A DNA stretch of 64,000 nt from contig NZ_CP034073.1 of NCBI RefSeq assembly GCF_003855155.1, positions 5,070,850 to 5,134,849 on the forward strand, in the 5' to 3' direction. Under the pieces are notes generated by a model. It saw only the letters and a program-made list of their open reading frames with translations, did not search any database and was not told where the DNA came from. Source of the stretch: Shewanella psychromarinicola (GTDB lineage: Bacteria > Pseudomonadota > Gammaproteobacteria > Enterobacterales > Shewanellaceae). Positions within the stretch are counted from its first letter, which is position 1. Every line of letters starts with the position of its first letter. Below are positions 9,040-17,806 of this stretch, piece after piece. The translations under genes were made by a program, and so were the position numbers.

Positions 9040-10146
9040 TTAACGGCGTTGACGCAAAATAAACAAGAAAAATACACTGCCCAAAGCGGCAGTGATAATA
9101 CCGACAGGCAATTCTTGGTTCGATAAAATACATCGCGCTATCACGTCAATCCACACCATAAATAATCCCCCCAACATCGCGGTTAAGATCAGCGGCTGAC
9201 GTCCGGAAAACAATAGCCTAACCGTGTGCGGGATCATCAACCCCACAAAACCAATGCCCCCACACGTCGCCACCAACATCGCGGTGATCAGTGAACACAG
9301 TAACAACATACTTAAACGCAATTTAGCGACATTAATGCCTAAGGTGTGAGCGGTTTCATCACCCGCTTTTAGCGCCATAATTTGCCGTCTAAACGCCAAC
9401 ATAATTAACAAACTAATACCAACCGTCACACTGGGTAATAGTAAATTAGACCAACTGGCTTTGGCAAAACTGCCTAAGCTCCAAAATAACACTGATGCCG
9501 CAGCCTGTGGGCTAGAGAAATACAACAGCAAACTAGTTAGTGCGCCGAACAGAAACGAGGTCGCCACACCAGACAACAACATACGTTCAACTTGACTACT
9601 TTGACCAGAAGCCGACAATATAAACACAATCAATACCGATAAACTGGCGCCAATAAATGCCCCAATCGGGATGCTTAATGTCGACCAAGACCACCAAGGT
9701 TGTGCCGTAAAGCTTGGTTTTATCGACAATGCGCCTGAAAATATCTCCGCAAACAAGCCTGTTTGGCTGAATAATGACACCACCAACACAGCACCAAATG
9801 ACGCCCCAGAGCTAATGCCAAATAAGTAAGGGTCGGCTAGCGGATTACGGGTCACGGTTTGCAATACGCTGCCCGCGATAGACAAGCCAGCACCAGCCAC
9901 AAAGGCTAACAAAATCCGCGGCAAGCGTAATTCAAGCACAATACGTTGGCTCAACTCGATAGCATGCCCACTGCCATCAATAGAACTCGGTATGTCACCC
10001 CCCCATAAAGTATTGAAAATGATCAATACGTCATTAAGATCAATATTGGCTGCACCAAAACTGGCCGCAAAAATAGGGGTAAGTAGCGTGGCAAATACCA
10101 ACAAACTGAAACACACATAATACCGACGTTGCGATGCATCAATCAT
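9040..10146 (-). CDS. btuC: cobalamin ABC transporter permease
   Basis: FecCD/BtuC-type inner-membrane permease for corrinoid import, about 368 residues and about ten membrane segments. Family signatures include LRLPRILLAFVAGAGLSIAG, TRNPLADPYLFGISSGA and CGGIGFVGLMIPHTVRL. The open frame extends upstream inside btuD, but the ATG at 10146 gives MIDASQRRYYVC and a normal length and overlaps the btuD stop by eight bases, so I chose it. Corrinoid specificity is inferred from the riboswitch and the neighbouring cob genes; a siderophore permease would look similar. No btuF binding-protein gene is in the window. Confidence 0.88.
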   Translation of the reverse strand: MIDASQRRYYVCFSLLVFATLLTPIFAASFGAANIDLNDVLIIFNTLWGGDIPSSIDGSGHAIELSQRIVLELRLPRILLAFVAGAGLSIAGSVLQTVTRNPLADPYLFGISSGASFGAVLVVSLFSQTGLFAEIFSGALSIKPSFTAQPWWSWSTLSIPIGAFIGASLSVLIVFILSASGQSSQVERMLLSGVATSFLFGALTSLLLYFSSPQAAASVLFWSLGSFAKASWSNLLLPSVTVGISLLIMLAFRRQIMALKAGDETAHTLGINVAKLRLSMLLLCSLITAMLVATCGGIGFVGLMIPHTVRLLFSGRQPLILTAMLGGLFMVWIDVIARCILSNQELPVGIITAALGSVFFLFILRQRR

Positions 10147-10948
10147 GATCAGAGCATCCTTTCTTGCTTGCCTGGTAACCATAGAAATAACTGATGAGGG
10201 GGTTACCATGTTGTGGATGATCATTGACGTGGCAGCAAACGCCAAACACCTCACTAATTTGCCGCTCGGTGAGTACTTCTGTTGGGGTACCTTTAGCAAT
10301 TAACCGCCCTTGGTCGAGTAGCAGTAATTTATCGCACATCGCACTGGCTAAATTCAGGTCATGTATAGAAGCAATGACACTGATCCCTAGTGATACGACG
10401 AGTTCAAGGATTTGAATTTGATAACGAATATCTAAATGATTGGTAGGTTCATCTAATATAAGAATATGTGGCTGTTGCACAATGGCTCGGGCAATTAGTG
10501 CACGTTGTTTTTCACCACCAGATAATAGCTCATACTGTTGCTGCGCTTTTTGCTGCAATCCCACTTTGGTTAATGCACTTAAAATACGTTCTCGGTCTTG
10601 CGCTGTGTTGGGGTCAAACAAGTTTTTATGCGGTGTTAGCCCCATTGTCACTAACTGCTCAGTAGTCATATCAAAATAATGCGGGGTATCTTGTTGCACC
10701 ACAGCAATACTCTGCGCTAACGATTTAGAGGAAAAACCACTGATGGGTTTGGAAAAAATTTCAATATCGCCGCTAGTTGGCTCAATATAACGATACAAGC
10801 AACGTAACAGACTCGACTTACCCGCACCATTGGGGCCAATGAGCCCTAGCATTTGGCCTCTAGGCAAACTGAAATCAATATCAGCTAGAATGGTTTTATT
10901 ATCGACTTGCCAAAAGAGATGATTGACATCCAATACTGATTCAGACAT
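10139..10948 (-). CDS. btuD: cobalamin ABC transporter ATP-binding protein
   Basis: FepC/BtuD-type ATPase of 269 residues, partner of the following permease. Walker A is GLIGPNGAGKSSLLR (residues about 36-50), the Q-loop AVVQQDTPHYF, the ABC signature LLSGGEKQRALIARA, Walker B ILILDEPTNHLD and the switch histidine in IASIHDLNLA. It is the first gene of the block, behind a probable cobalamin riboswitch at about 11035-11145, which supports corrinoid rather than iron-siderophore import. Confidence 0.9.
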   Translation of the reverse strand: MSESVLDVNHLFWQVDNKTILADIDFSLPRGQMLGLIGPNGAGKSSLLRCLYRYIEPTSGDIEIFSKPISGFSSKSLAQSIAVVQQDTPHYFDMTTEQLVTMGLTPHKNLFDPNTAQDRERILSALTKVGLQQKAQQQYELLSGGEKQRALIARAIVQQPHILILDEPTNHLDIRYQIQILELVVSLGISVIASIHDLNLASAMCDKLLLLDQGRLIAKGTPTEVLTERQISEVFGVCCHVNDHPQHGNPLISYFYGYQASKKGCSDHD

Positions 10949-11029
10949 GTAAATGACCTCGCCATGTCCAATTAATTAACACATACATCTATTTAAAAAC
11001 TCCCCTAAGTCACCCGCTTAGGCATGGAT

Positions 11030-11150
11030 ATTGAGGCAATTCAAAGCTGGTATCTGACTTATGCACCAATGGTTAATTGGTCCATCTACAGTTGCGGGTA
11101 CAGTTTGGGCTTATCCCAATTCCCAATACCTTGAAAGGCACTATGATTAT
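11030..11150 (-). promoter_or_regulatory. probable cobalamin riboswitch upstream of btuD
   Basis: On the minus strand, from about 11145 downwards, the landmarks of a B12 riboswitch occur in order: AGTGCC, CAAGGTATTGGGAATTGGGA, AAGCCC, a B12-box-like CCCGCAACTGT and the 3' element GTCAGATACCAGC. The usual box core is GCCACTG; here it reads GCAACTG. It sits about 90 bases upstream of btuD in the sense orientation, so it would lower expression of the btuDC-cob block when cobalamin is plentiful (family knowledge). Confidence 0.8.
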
Positions 11151-11280
11151 GGCGCTATGGTTCTGATGAGTCGATTATAACGCTATGAATATAAAACTAT
11201 GATTATAACAATATGATTATTACGCTATTAATATGACGTTATAGTAATAATTCTATGACTATCAATATGACGCGTTAAGC
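11140..11280. repeat. AT-rich imperfect tandem repeats
   Basis: Loose repeats of a unit like CTATGATTATAACG, about 15-24 bases apart, fill the stretch between the riboswitch and the cobC remnant. No coding potential is seen. Confidence 0.65.
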
Positions 11281-11560
11281 CTATGTAATGCTCACTTTAG
11301 CTACCTTGCTATCTATTACAACAGATTGAAAACAGTCAAGCTTATCAATATCGTCAAGCCAATAGACATCGAGCACCATAATAGCAGCATAGGGGATCGC
11401 TAGGTTAGCGAATAATCCGCTACATTGGCCAGCCTTAAGCCTATATTCCATTAAGCAGCACATTAAGCAGCGCATCATGCCACCGTGAGTCACCAATAAC
11501 GCACCGGGGCAATTGCCAACGTGAGCAGCTTATTTCATCTCAAACGGGTCATTTGTTTGA
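11281..11560 (-). pseudogene. cobC: decayed cobC (alpha-ribazole phosphatase-like), C-terminal piece
   Basis: The minus strand encodes LLVTHGGMMRCLMC, the second catalytic-histidine motif of histidine phosphatases of the CobC/phosphoglycerate mutase family, followed by a C-terminal tail with IPYAAIMVLDV. The preceding TLAIAPG piece is in another frame, and no N-terminal RHG motif is found upstream. Together with dead cobT this means two lower-ligand assembly steps have been lost from this locus. Confidence 0.65.
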
Positions 11561-11845
11561 CTAACAAGGCGCATTGACCCGTCAATAGCGAGCCTATTGC
11601 AAGTTAATGCAACGCAGTTAGCGGGATAAAGGACTGTTGGATAAGCCGTTATCTCCTGCGCTGAGGTTAACGAGTACGGCTATGTTACCAAGACCACCAC
11701 AGAAGATGGCAATCTCGTTTATGCAGGAGTAATTAACGACCTTGAACGCAGTCACTTCTCGACATGCTGGCTCCTGCATGTCGAGGTCGTTTGGGTATCT
11801 GACCACTGCCATTACAAGATAATGGCAGTAATTTACTCCCTCTCG
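11561..11845. other. non-coding stretch with two inverted repeats
   Basis: No gene recognised. Two perfect inverted repeats are present: CGACATGC/GCATGTCG at 11760-11767 and 11776-11783, and ACTGCCATTA/TAATGGCAGT at 11805-11814 and 11820-11829. The second lies 17 bases past the stop of the RND pump gene and could end that transcript, though no T-run follows. Confidence 0.6.
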
Positions 11846-14800
11846 CTAAATTTTTTGATGTTTCTTCACCAAGCCAAAGTCAGCCAAAATCGCGTAGGCA
11901 CAAGGAATAATAAATAACACCATCAAGGTAGAGGCAAAGATCCCGAATACGATTGAGACAACCAAGGGCTGTACTACTTGCGCCTGAAGACTCGTTTCGA
12001 GCAATAGGGGTAACAGACCTGCGGCCGTCGTCAGCGACGTTAAAAATACCGCCCTAAATCGTTCCCGACTGGCACTTACAACGGCTTCATGAACGCTATC
12101 ACCTTCATCGACATGATGACGTATATATTGCACCAGCAAGATAGAGTCATTGACGACTATGCCTGCAAGGGAGATAAAGCCCATTATCGATGGCATAGAC
12201 AGGTTATAGCCAAGTAGCACATGCCCCCAAAGCACGCCTATCAAAGACAAGGGGATTGCCAACATCACCACCACAGGCTCGAGGTAACTCCTGAATTGAA
12301 AACTGAGTATGACAAAAAGTCCAAATATTCCGATAAGGAATCCCTTACCAAGAGAGGCGCCCGTCTTCGCCGTCTCTTTTGCCGAGCCTTCGAAGTCGAC
12401 CTTAACCCCAGGATAATCTTCAGTGGCTTGCGGCAGCCAATCGGATTTTATCTTAGCTAATGTTTCGGTGGAATTACCCTTGCGGTTGTCAACATCGGCC
12501 ATCACGGTAACCGAACGTTGGCTATTAATCCGCTGAATACGGACATAAGATCGTTGATGCTCTAATTTGGCGATCGCCGACAGAGGCAACTGCTCCCCAT
12601 TGGCTAACATAATGGGAAAGTTAGCCAATGCATGAAGATCGCCTGCTTGCTCCTTATTCAGCCTGACTTCAATTTCGATATTCTCGGGCCCAATTTGGAT
12701 CTCATCGGCCCGTTGGCCAAAGAAAGCACTGCGCAGTTGATTGGCGACCAACTGACCATCGATGCCGAAGACTTCCGCTCCGGGCCTCAGACTGACCTTA
12801 ATTTCTTCTTTCCCCGGACGCATATCATCGAGAATACCGTTGATACCATCGAACCTGGCAAGATAAGATTGCAGCGACACCGAGGCCTGCTTTAGCATAT
12901 CCAGATCATCACCTAGCAGGCGAACCTCGATATCACGACCCGCAGGCCCCATTGTTGGCTGCTTAAAGACCATAGACAAAGGGGCCGCCAGCTCAACCGT
13001 ACCGTCGCGCCAATCTTCGATAAAATCTTCTATCAGCGTATTTCGAGTTTCGGCCGACAAGAGATCTAACCTAACCGTCGCCACATGAGGCCCTTTCTCG
13101 CCCGCATCGGCATTAAAATTAAACTGTGCGGTAATATCTTCAATAAGCTCAACGCCCTCTTCCACCTCTTGGGTATAGCGAGCAGCCGTCTCTTTAGCGC
13201 TGAGGATCACTTGTTCGACAACCTCCTGAGTCGAACTCAATGGGCTGCCAGGTGGCAGGATAATTCTCACTTCGGCGATATCACCATCAAGCTCCGGAAA
13301 GGGCAAGAATTTCAACACGCCACCTGCGACCAGCGCCACAGATGAGAGCAAGATACCTAAGGTTATGCCAACGCTGGCGTAGCGCCAATGCACCACAAAC
13401 CTAACCGCATTGACGAGTGTCGTATTACGAAACGTTTCGAATGCGGCTAAAAAATCTCGCTTAAATTTAAGCTCAGGCCTAGGCGCTTTCTTGGGGACAT
13501 GGCTTAATGAATGGTTTAAATGGTTGGGCAAAATTAAAAATGCCTCAATCAAACTGATACTGAGCACCATAATCAGCACCGTCGGGATAGCCGAGAGTAC
13601 GGCGCCCATCTGACCATCTAATCCAAGTAAACTACTGAAGATTAAAATGGTGGTCAGAAATGAGGAGACCACGCCAGGGGCAACCTTTTTAACCCCTTGA
13701 ACCACGGCATCATGTGGCGCTAAGCCCCGGTCGACATGGGAGGCGATAGACTCGGCGATAACGATGGCATCATCCATCATGATCCCGATGGCCATAAGCA
13801 AACCGACTAAACTCATGATGTTAATAGAGACGCCAAAGAGACTCATCAAATAGATGCCGCCTAAAAAGGCAACCGGAAGACCTGCCGATACCCAAAAAGA
13901 GTAACGCAAAGAGAAAAATAACCACATGCTAAAGAAGACTAGGATGATCCCTTGCCAGCCATTGGTTAACATCATATCCAGACGATCTTTAAGCAGCGAC
14001 GAGAGATCGTTGGTCAACGTCAAATTCACGCCATCGGGCACACGTAAACGCTCTTGCTCGATAAAACGGCTTACTTTCTGTTTTATTCTTAAGGCATCAT
14101 CGGCTTTGTTCTTCTTCACCTTGAGTATGGCGGCGTGCTGCCCGTTGAAAAAGATGTGCTCTTCATCGAGTTCAAATCGGTCAGTCACGGTGGCAATATC
14201 GCCGAGTCGGACCACGCTGCCGTCGCTGGTAGAGGCCACGATGGTTTGCTTTAACGCCGCTGGCGTGACTTTGCGCTCATCGAATCTGAGCAGCAGATTT
14301 TTATCTGTTAACTCAATATTACCGGCAGGGATCTTCACATTTTGCCGACCCACTTCATCGGCAATGTCGGTTGCAGTCAGGCCCAAACGGCGCATATCGA
14401 TTTGATTAAGCTCAACCCGCAGTTGATGATCGGAAAAGCCAATAACGGATACCAGACTCACTCCGGCATCGATTTTCAAGCGACGTTTGAGATCCTCGGC
14501 ATAATGCTTCAGATGGGGCCAGCTGGCATCGGCCGAAATAGCGATATCAACAACAGGCTCAGCCCAATCGAGCTCTTTAACGATCGGCGGTTCAATTTGT
14601 GATGGAAAGTTTTTAATCCCATTGATCTGGGTTTGCACATCCACAATAGCGCGCCCAATATCGGCTTTGCCGTCCAGCTTGATAGTCATGGACGCGACGC
14701 CTTCTTGTGCGTCACATTTTACTTCTTCGACATTGCCTAGCCCATCGACCGCATCTTCCATACGCAGACATAGACTTTCTTCCACTTCTATCGGCGACGC

Positions 14801-14953
14801 GCCGGGATAAACCACGGTAGCGGTAACATAGGGAGGCGCAAACTCTGGAAAAGTCTCACGTTTTATTGATCCCAAACTCAATAATCCGAGCAAGAGTAGG
14901 CTGAGCATCAACAAATTAGCTAAGGTCGGATGACGGGTGATATAAGCGATCAC
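11846..14953 (-). CDS. RND efflux pump inner-membrane permease (HAE1/AcrB type)
   Basis: Proton-driven export permease of 1,035 residues, full length. The first membrane helix is followed by a large periplasmic loop. The proton-relay aspartates lie in GIMMDDAIVIAES, and GIVVNDSILLVQYI is the matching second-half motif. Two sets of membrane helices with two periplasmic domains are apparent. The last gene of a tetR-MFP-RND operon, it overlaps the adaptor gene by four bases (ATGA). No outer-membrane channel gene is nearby, so it probably uses a TolC from elsewhere. Substrates unknown; drug or envelope-toxicant export is inferred from the family. Confidence 0.94.
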   Translation of the reverse strand: MIAYITRHPTLANLLMLSLLLLGLLSLGSIKRETFPEFAPPYVTATVVYPGASPIEVEESLCLRMEDAVDGLGNVEEVKCDAQEGVASMTIKLDGKADIGRAIVDVQTQINGIKNFPSQIEPPIVKELDWAEPVVDIAISADASWPHLKHYAEDLKRRLKIDAGVSLVSVIGFSDHQLRVELNQIDMRRLGLTATDIADEVGRQNVKIPAGNIELTDKNLLLRFDERKVTPAALKQTIVASTSDGSVVRLGDIATVTDRFELDEEHIFFNGQHAAILKVKKNKADDALRIKQKVSRFIEQERLRVPDGVNLTLTNDLSSLLKDRLDMMLTNGWQGIILVFFSMWLFFSLRYSFWVSAGLPVAFLGGIYLMSLFGVSINIMSLVGLLMAIGIMMDDAIVIAESIASHVDRGLAPHDAVVQGVKKVAPGVVSSFLTTILIFSSLLGLDGQMGAVLSAIPTVLIMVLSISLIEAFLILPNHLNHSLSHVPKKAPRPELKFKRDFLAAFETFRNTTLVNAVRFVVHWRYASVGITLGILLSSVALVAGGVLKFLPFPELDGDIAEVRIILPPGSPLSSTQEVVEQVILSAKETAARYTQEVEEGVELIEDITAQFNFNADAGEKGPHVATVRLDLLSAETRNTLIEDFIEDWRDGTVELAAPLSMVFKQPTMGPAGRDIEVRLLGDDLDMLKQASVSLQSYLARFDGINGILDDMRPGKEEIKVSLRPGAEVFGIDGQLVANQLRSAFFGQRADEIQIGPENIEIEVRLNKEQAGDLHALANFPIMLANGEQLPLSAIAKLEHQRSYVRIQRINSQRSVTVMADVDNRKGNSTETLAKIKSDWLPQATEDYPGVKVDFEGSAKETAKTGASLGKGFLIGIFGLFVILSFQFRSYLEPVVVMLAIPLSLIGVLWGHVLLGYNLSMPSIMGFISLAGIVVNDSILLVQYIRHHVDEGDSVHEAVVSASRERFRAVFLTSLTTAAGLLPLLLETSLQAQVVQPLVVSIVFGIFASTLMVLFIIPCAYAILADFGLVKKHQKI

Positions 14954-16299
14954 TGACCGGCCTCCTCTCGGTTCACCTGAGATTGCTCAGCAGCATTAAC
15001 GTCGGGGTCTGATGAGATATCTCTTAAAGACATCCCCGGGATAGCGGGAATAAGATCGTTGAGCACAATGTTATCACCAACGATAACGTCTGCTTTAATC
15101 GCCACTTGATCTTGATTACGGAACAAAATGGTCACCGGTTTTATCATCAGTTTATTATCCGAGCTCATCAGATATAGCTTGTCACCGTGAAGCGCCTTCT
15201 CGGGGACGATAAAATGTGGCTTTGCCTGGCCGTATATCCGCGCTGAAACAAACATTCCCTTGGTCAGAGGAGGCCGACTGAATGGCTTAAGCTGACGAAT
15301 ATCCTGCTCAACCTCAAGATATAAGCCGATGGTAGCCTGATTCGGATTAACCGTTTCAGCCACCCGGGTGACTTTAGCTGGCCAAGTAAAACGATTGCTT
15401 CCTACCTGAAACTCTACATCGGCTTGTAATGCTAAGAGCTCAAAAGAAGGTAGACTATTTTGTTCAGGGATCATTTCAATACTGCTGACTAAAGTGCGCA
15501 TGTCCTGCAGTGATATTTCAGCCATTATCTCCGCAGTACCGAGTTGGTGAGCGATCAACATAGTTGATCCCATGGCAACCACCTGATCTTGCTCAATGTT
15601 GATATCGGCCACTCTGGCATCGAAGGGCAGCACAACCTTGGTTTGTTTCAGTCTTCTGCGGGCATCTTTTAACTGTGCAACATCGACGCTTTGCTGTGCT
15701 TGGCTCACTTTTCTATCGTCGGGAAGGAGCTTAATTGAGTTTTGCAGATCTTCCACCAGCTTGGTTTGTACCAACAAGGACTGATGCTGACTTTCAAGTT
15801 CAGAAATCGACACCAAATTACGCTTTTTGAGGGTGAGCTTACGTTGATATTCCTGCTTAGCCAGATCCAGTTTCTGGTTCTCTATCTGCAGGCTGGTATT
15901 GAGATTTCGCTCCTGCTGATCGAGCCTTGTCAGTTGTGCCGACGTAGCATTGAGACTCGCTTGTGCCTGTGCCAGCTTCAACTCATATTCCAGAGGGTCT
16001 ATCTCTAGCACCAAGGTATCCTTTGGTAACATTCGGCCCGTTTCAAGCTGAGGGTGGCGGTAGATAACTTTGCCACTCACTTCGGCGACGGCTTGCCATA
16101 TATGCTTAGGTGTCACGCGACCAAACCCCTGTATTCTTGGGGCCAGCAAGGTTTTGTCCAGGGTGAGAATGTCAACCGCCCTGGCTTTATCATAACTCTG
16201 GACAACCGAGGGTGATGGTTTTAGGGCTATAGCTAAAAATAATATCAGCATTCCGCATAGGACACCGGGGAGCAGAAAACGTTTCTTATTACTGGTCAT
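14950..16299 (-). CDS. RND efflux periplasmic adaptor (membrane fusion protein)
   Basis: 449 residues. One N-terminal membrane anchor (residues about 8-26, LPGVLCGMLILFLAIAL) and no lipobox. The order is typical: a beta-barrel/lipoyl half with GRVTPKHIWQAVAEVSGKV, an alpha-helical coiled-coil hairpin of about residues 110-215 rich in Q, L and K, the second lipoyl half LPFDARVADINIEQDQVV, and a C-terminal beta-barrel. It bridges the RND permease to an outer-membrane channel. It overlaps the regulator gene by eleven bases. Confidence 0.93.
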   Translation of the reverse strand: MTSNKKRFLLPGVLCGMLILFLAIALKPSPSVVQSYDKARAVDILTLDKTLLAPRIQGFGRVTPKHIWQAVAEVSGKVIYRHPQLETGRMLPKDTLVLEIDPLEYELKLAQAQASLNATSAQLTRLDQQERNLNTSLQIENQKLDLAKQEYQRKLTLKKRNLVSISELESQHQSLLVQTKLVEDLQNSIKLLPDDRKVSQAQQSVDVAQLKDARRRLKQTKVVLPFDARVADINIEQDQVVAMGSTMLIAHQLGTAEIMAEISLQDMRTLVSSIEMIPEQNSLPSFELLALQADVEFQVGSNRFTWPAKVTRVAETVNPNQATIGLYLEVEQDIRQLKPFSRPPLTKGMFVSARIYGQAKPHFIVPEKALHGDKLYLMSSDNKLMIKPVTILFRNQDQVAIKADVIVGDNIVLNDLIPAIPGMSLRDISSDPDVNAAEQSQVNREEAGQ

Positions 16300-16945
16300 T
16301 ATTTTTGTCCTTTGTCGGCATCAAGCCTCTTGCAAGCAGATTGGTATTTTGCTGTGCAAGTTTCATTAAAAATTCTGGGGTGATTTGTATACCGAGTCGA
16401 CTCAAGAACCCTTCGGGCACAATAAATGGAAAGATCATCATCGAAAAAAAACTCAGTTGAGCGCAATGGATATCAACATCATCGTGCAACAGTCCCTTAG
16501 CTTCGAGTTTATCAAACATCATGATGTCATCCACATTGACAATTTCGTTAAACACCTTGGTTATCTCTTTATTTTCAGGAATACTTTGATCTAGGCCTGC
16601 CAGACGGAAAATTAATCTTGGGAAATGGGGATGCGCTGACATCACTTGATAGTAGGTCTGCATCAAGCTTGCCGGGCCATGGGCTTGTTTTTCTTTATTC
16701 ACCTTGTAGAGCTCTTGTTTCACTGGAGCGGCCGTCTCTCGCAACATCGCGATAAACAGATTTTGTTTAGAGCCAAAGTAATAGCGAATAAGCCCGGGAT
16801 CAGTGCCTGCAAGCGCCGCGACATCACGAACGGTAACCTGAGAGTAGTCACGTTCGACAAAAAGAGACCTTGCAGCCTGAATAAGCTTATCGCGATTTTG
16901 GGTCTCTCCACTGGGGCGTCCCACTTTATTCTTGCTATCAGGCAT
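16289..16945 (-). CDS. TetR/AcrR-family regulator of the RND operon
   Basis: 218-residue repressor. The N-terminal helix-turn-helix VTVRDVAALAGTDPGLIRYYFGSKQNLF (residues about 41-67) is the classic TetR DNA-binding signature; the C-terminal ligand domain is divergent. First gene of the operon and overlapping the adaptor gene, so it probably represses its own transcript until a pump substrate binds (inference). Start ATG 16945 gives MPDSKNKVGRPSG, with a basic arm before the helix-turn-helix. Confidence 0.93.
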   Translation of the reverse strand: MPDSKNKVGRPSGETQNRDKLIQAARSLFVERDYSQVTVRDVAALAGTDPGLIRYYFGSKQNLFIAMLRETAAPVKQELYKVNKEKQAHGPASLMQTYYQVMSAHPHFPRLIFRLAGLDQSIPENKEITKVFNEIVNVDDIMMFDKLEAKGLLHDDVDIHCAQLSFFSMMIFPFIVPEGFLSRLGIQITPEFLMKLAQQNTNLLARGLMPTKDKNNDQ

Positions 16946-17615
16946 ACAGAATTCCTCAGTTAAAGAATTATTTTAAGAGCAGAGCACATTAATTGGCAGT
17001 GAAATAATTCCACAAAATCAGCGATAACGAAGAATACAGCTATTAACAAGTTGTTAAATATGAATAAAAAACTATAACAGCATGAGTATAACCCTTTATG
17101 TTTAGCGGGGAGGTGATTTGGTTAATGCTTTAGAACCTTTGTATAACCATGTAGGGTTTTTATCTCGGTTTTTTATCTAGTACCTTCTGGCAGAAGACGG
17201 TATCTGTCATTAAACGTTTCTCCCTATGCTGCAATATTGGCTACATCCTAGGCTTTACCGCTTTTCAAGCTTGTGACAAAAATTGGCAATATGTTGCTGA
17301 AACAGCTTGAGTTCCGCCCTATAACTCAACTCGGTTTTAAAGCCATAGTATGTTGTAATTTGGATGCTCAGGTGTTCGGCCTCATTGGGCTTGTCATCCT
17401 CAACCGGTTTGACGACAAGCAGCCTGAAGTAATCGAATAAGATAATAAACATATATTGATAATAAATTTTTATTAAACAGAGGCTTAGATCAATAAAAAC
17501 ACCTGCTATTATGTTGATTGATTGAACATTTCTGCGGCTAACTGACGTCCCCCATCGCTTAACCCAAGTAGAAGTTAAATCAGCCTTGCTCTGGCGGTGA
17601 AAACTCGCGTAGTAT
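16946..17615. other. intergenic stretch between the efflux operon and metH
   Basis: No supported gene. A 65-codon minus-strand frame at 17255-17452 has no recognisable domain. The region must hold the promoters of the tetR operon and of metH; the MetJ-type site lies at its right end. Confidence 0.5.
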
Positions 17616-17639
17616 AGACGTCTATACGTTTATATGTCC
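17616..17639 (+). promoter_or_regulatory. MetJ-type operator upstream of metH
   Basis: Three adjacent 8-base met boxes: AGACGTCT (perfect), ATACGTTT and ATATGTCC. MetJ with S-adenosylmethionine binds two or more tandem boxes of this kind in gammaproteobacteria. Located about 170 bases before the metH start, implying repression when methionine/SAM is plentiful. Confidence 0.8.
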
Positions 17640-17806
17640 AAAAGGCTATCTTAAAAGGTAATCATTTAGAAGATGCGCATTGTAAGCAGCAATTGTAATC
17701 AACCGTTGTACACAGCAATGATGTTATCGCCCTATTATTGTAAAAATAAGGGTATGCTTATCTCAATCAAGGTATCAAGCAACATAGTGATAAAAAGGTA
17801 ACTATT

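Noticed and set aside
11140..11280. AT-rich repeats considered as iterons of an origin
   Set aside because: Units are irregular in length and sequence, with no initiator gene or DnaA boxes noticed nearby.
11618..11812. 64-codon minus-strand frame considered as the cobC N-terminus
   Set aside because: No RHG phosphatase motif; its frame crosses two perfect inverted repeats and shows no family features.
17255..17452. 65-codon minus-strand frame between the efflux operon and metH
   Set aside because: No recognisable domain or start signal; could be a remnant, but nothing supports it.
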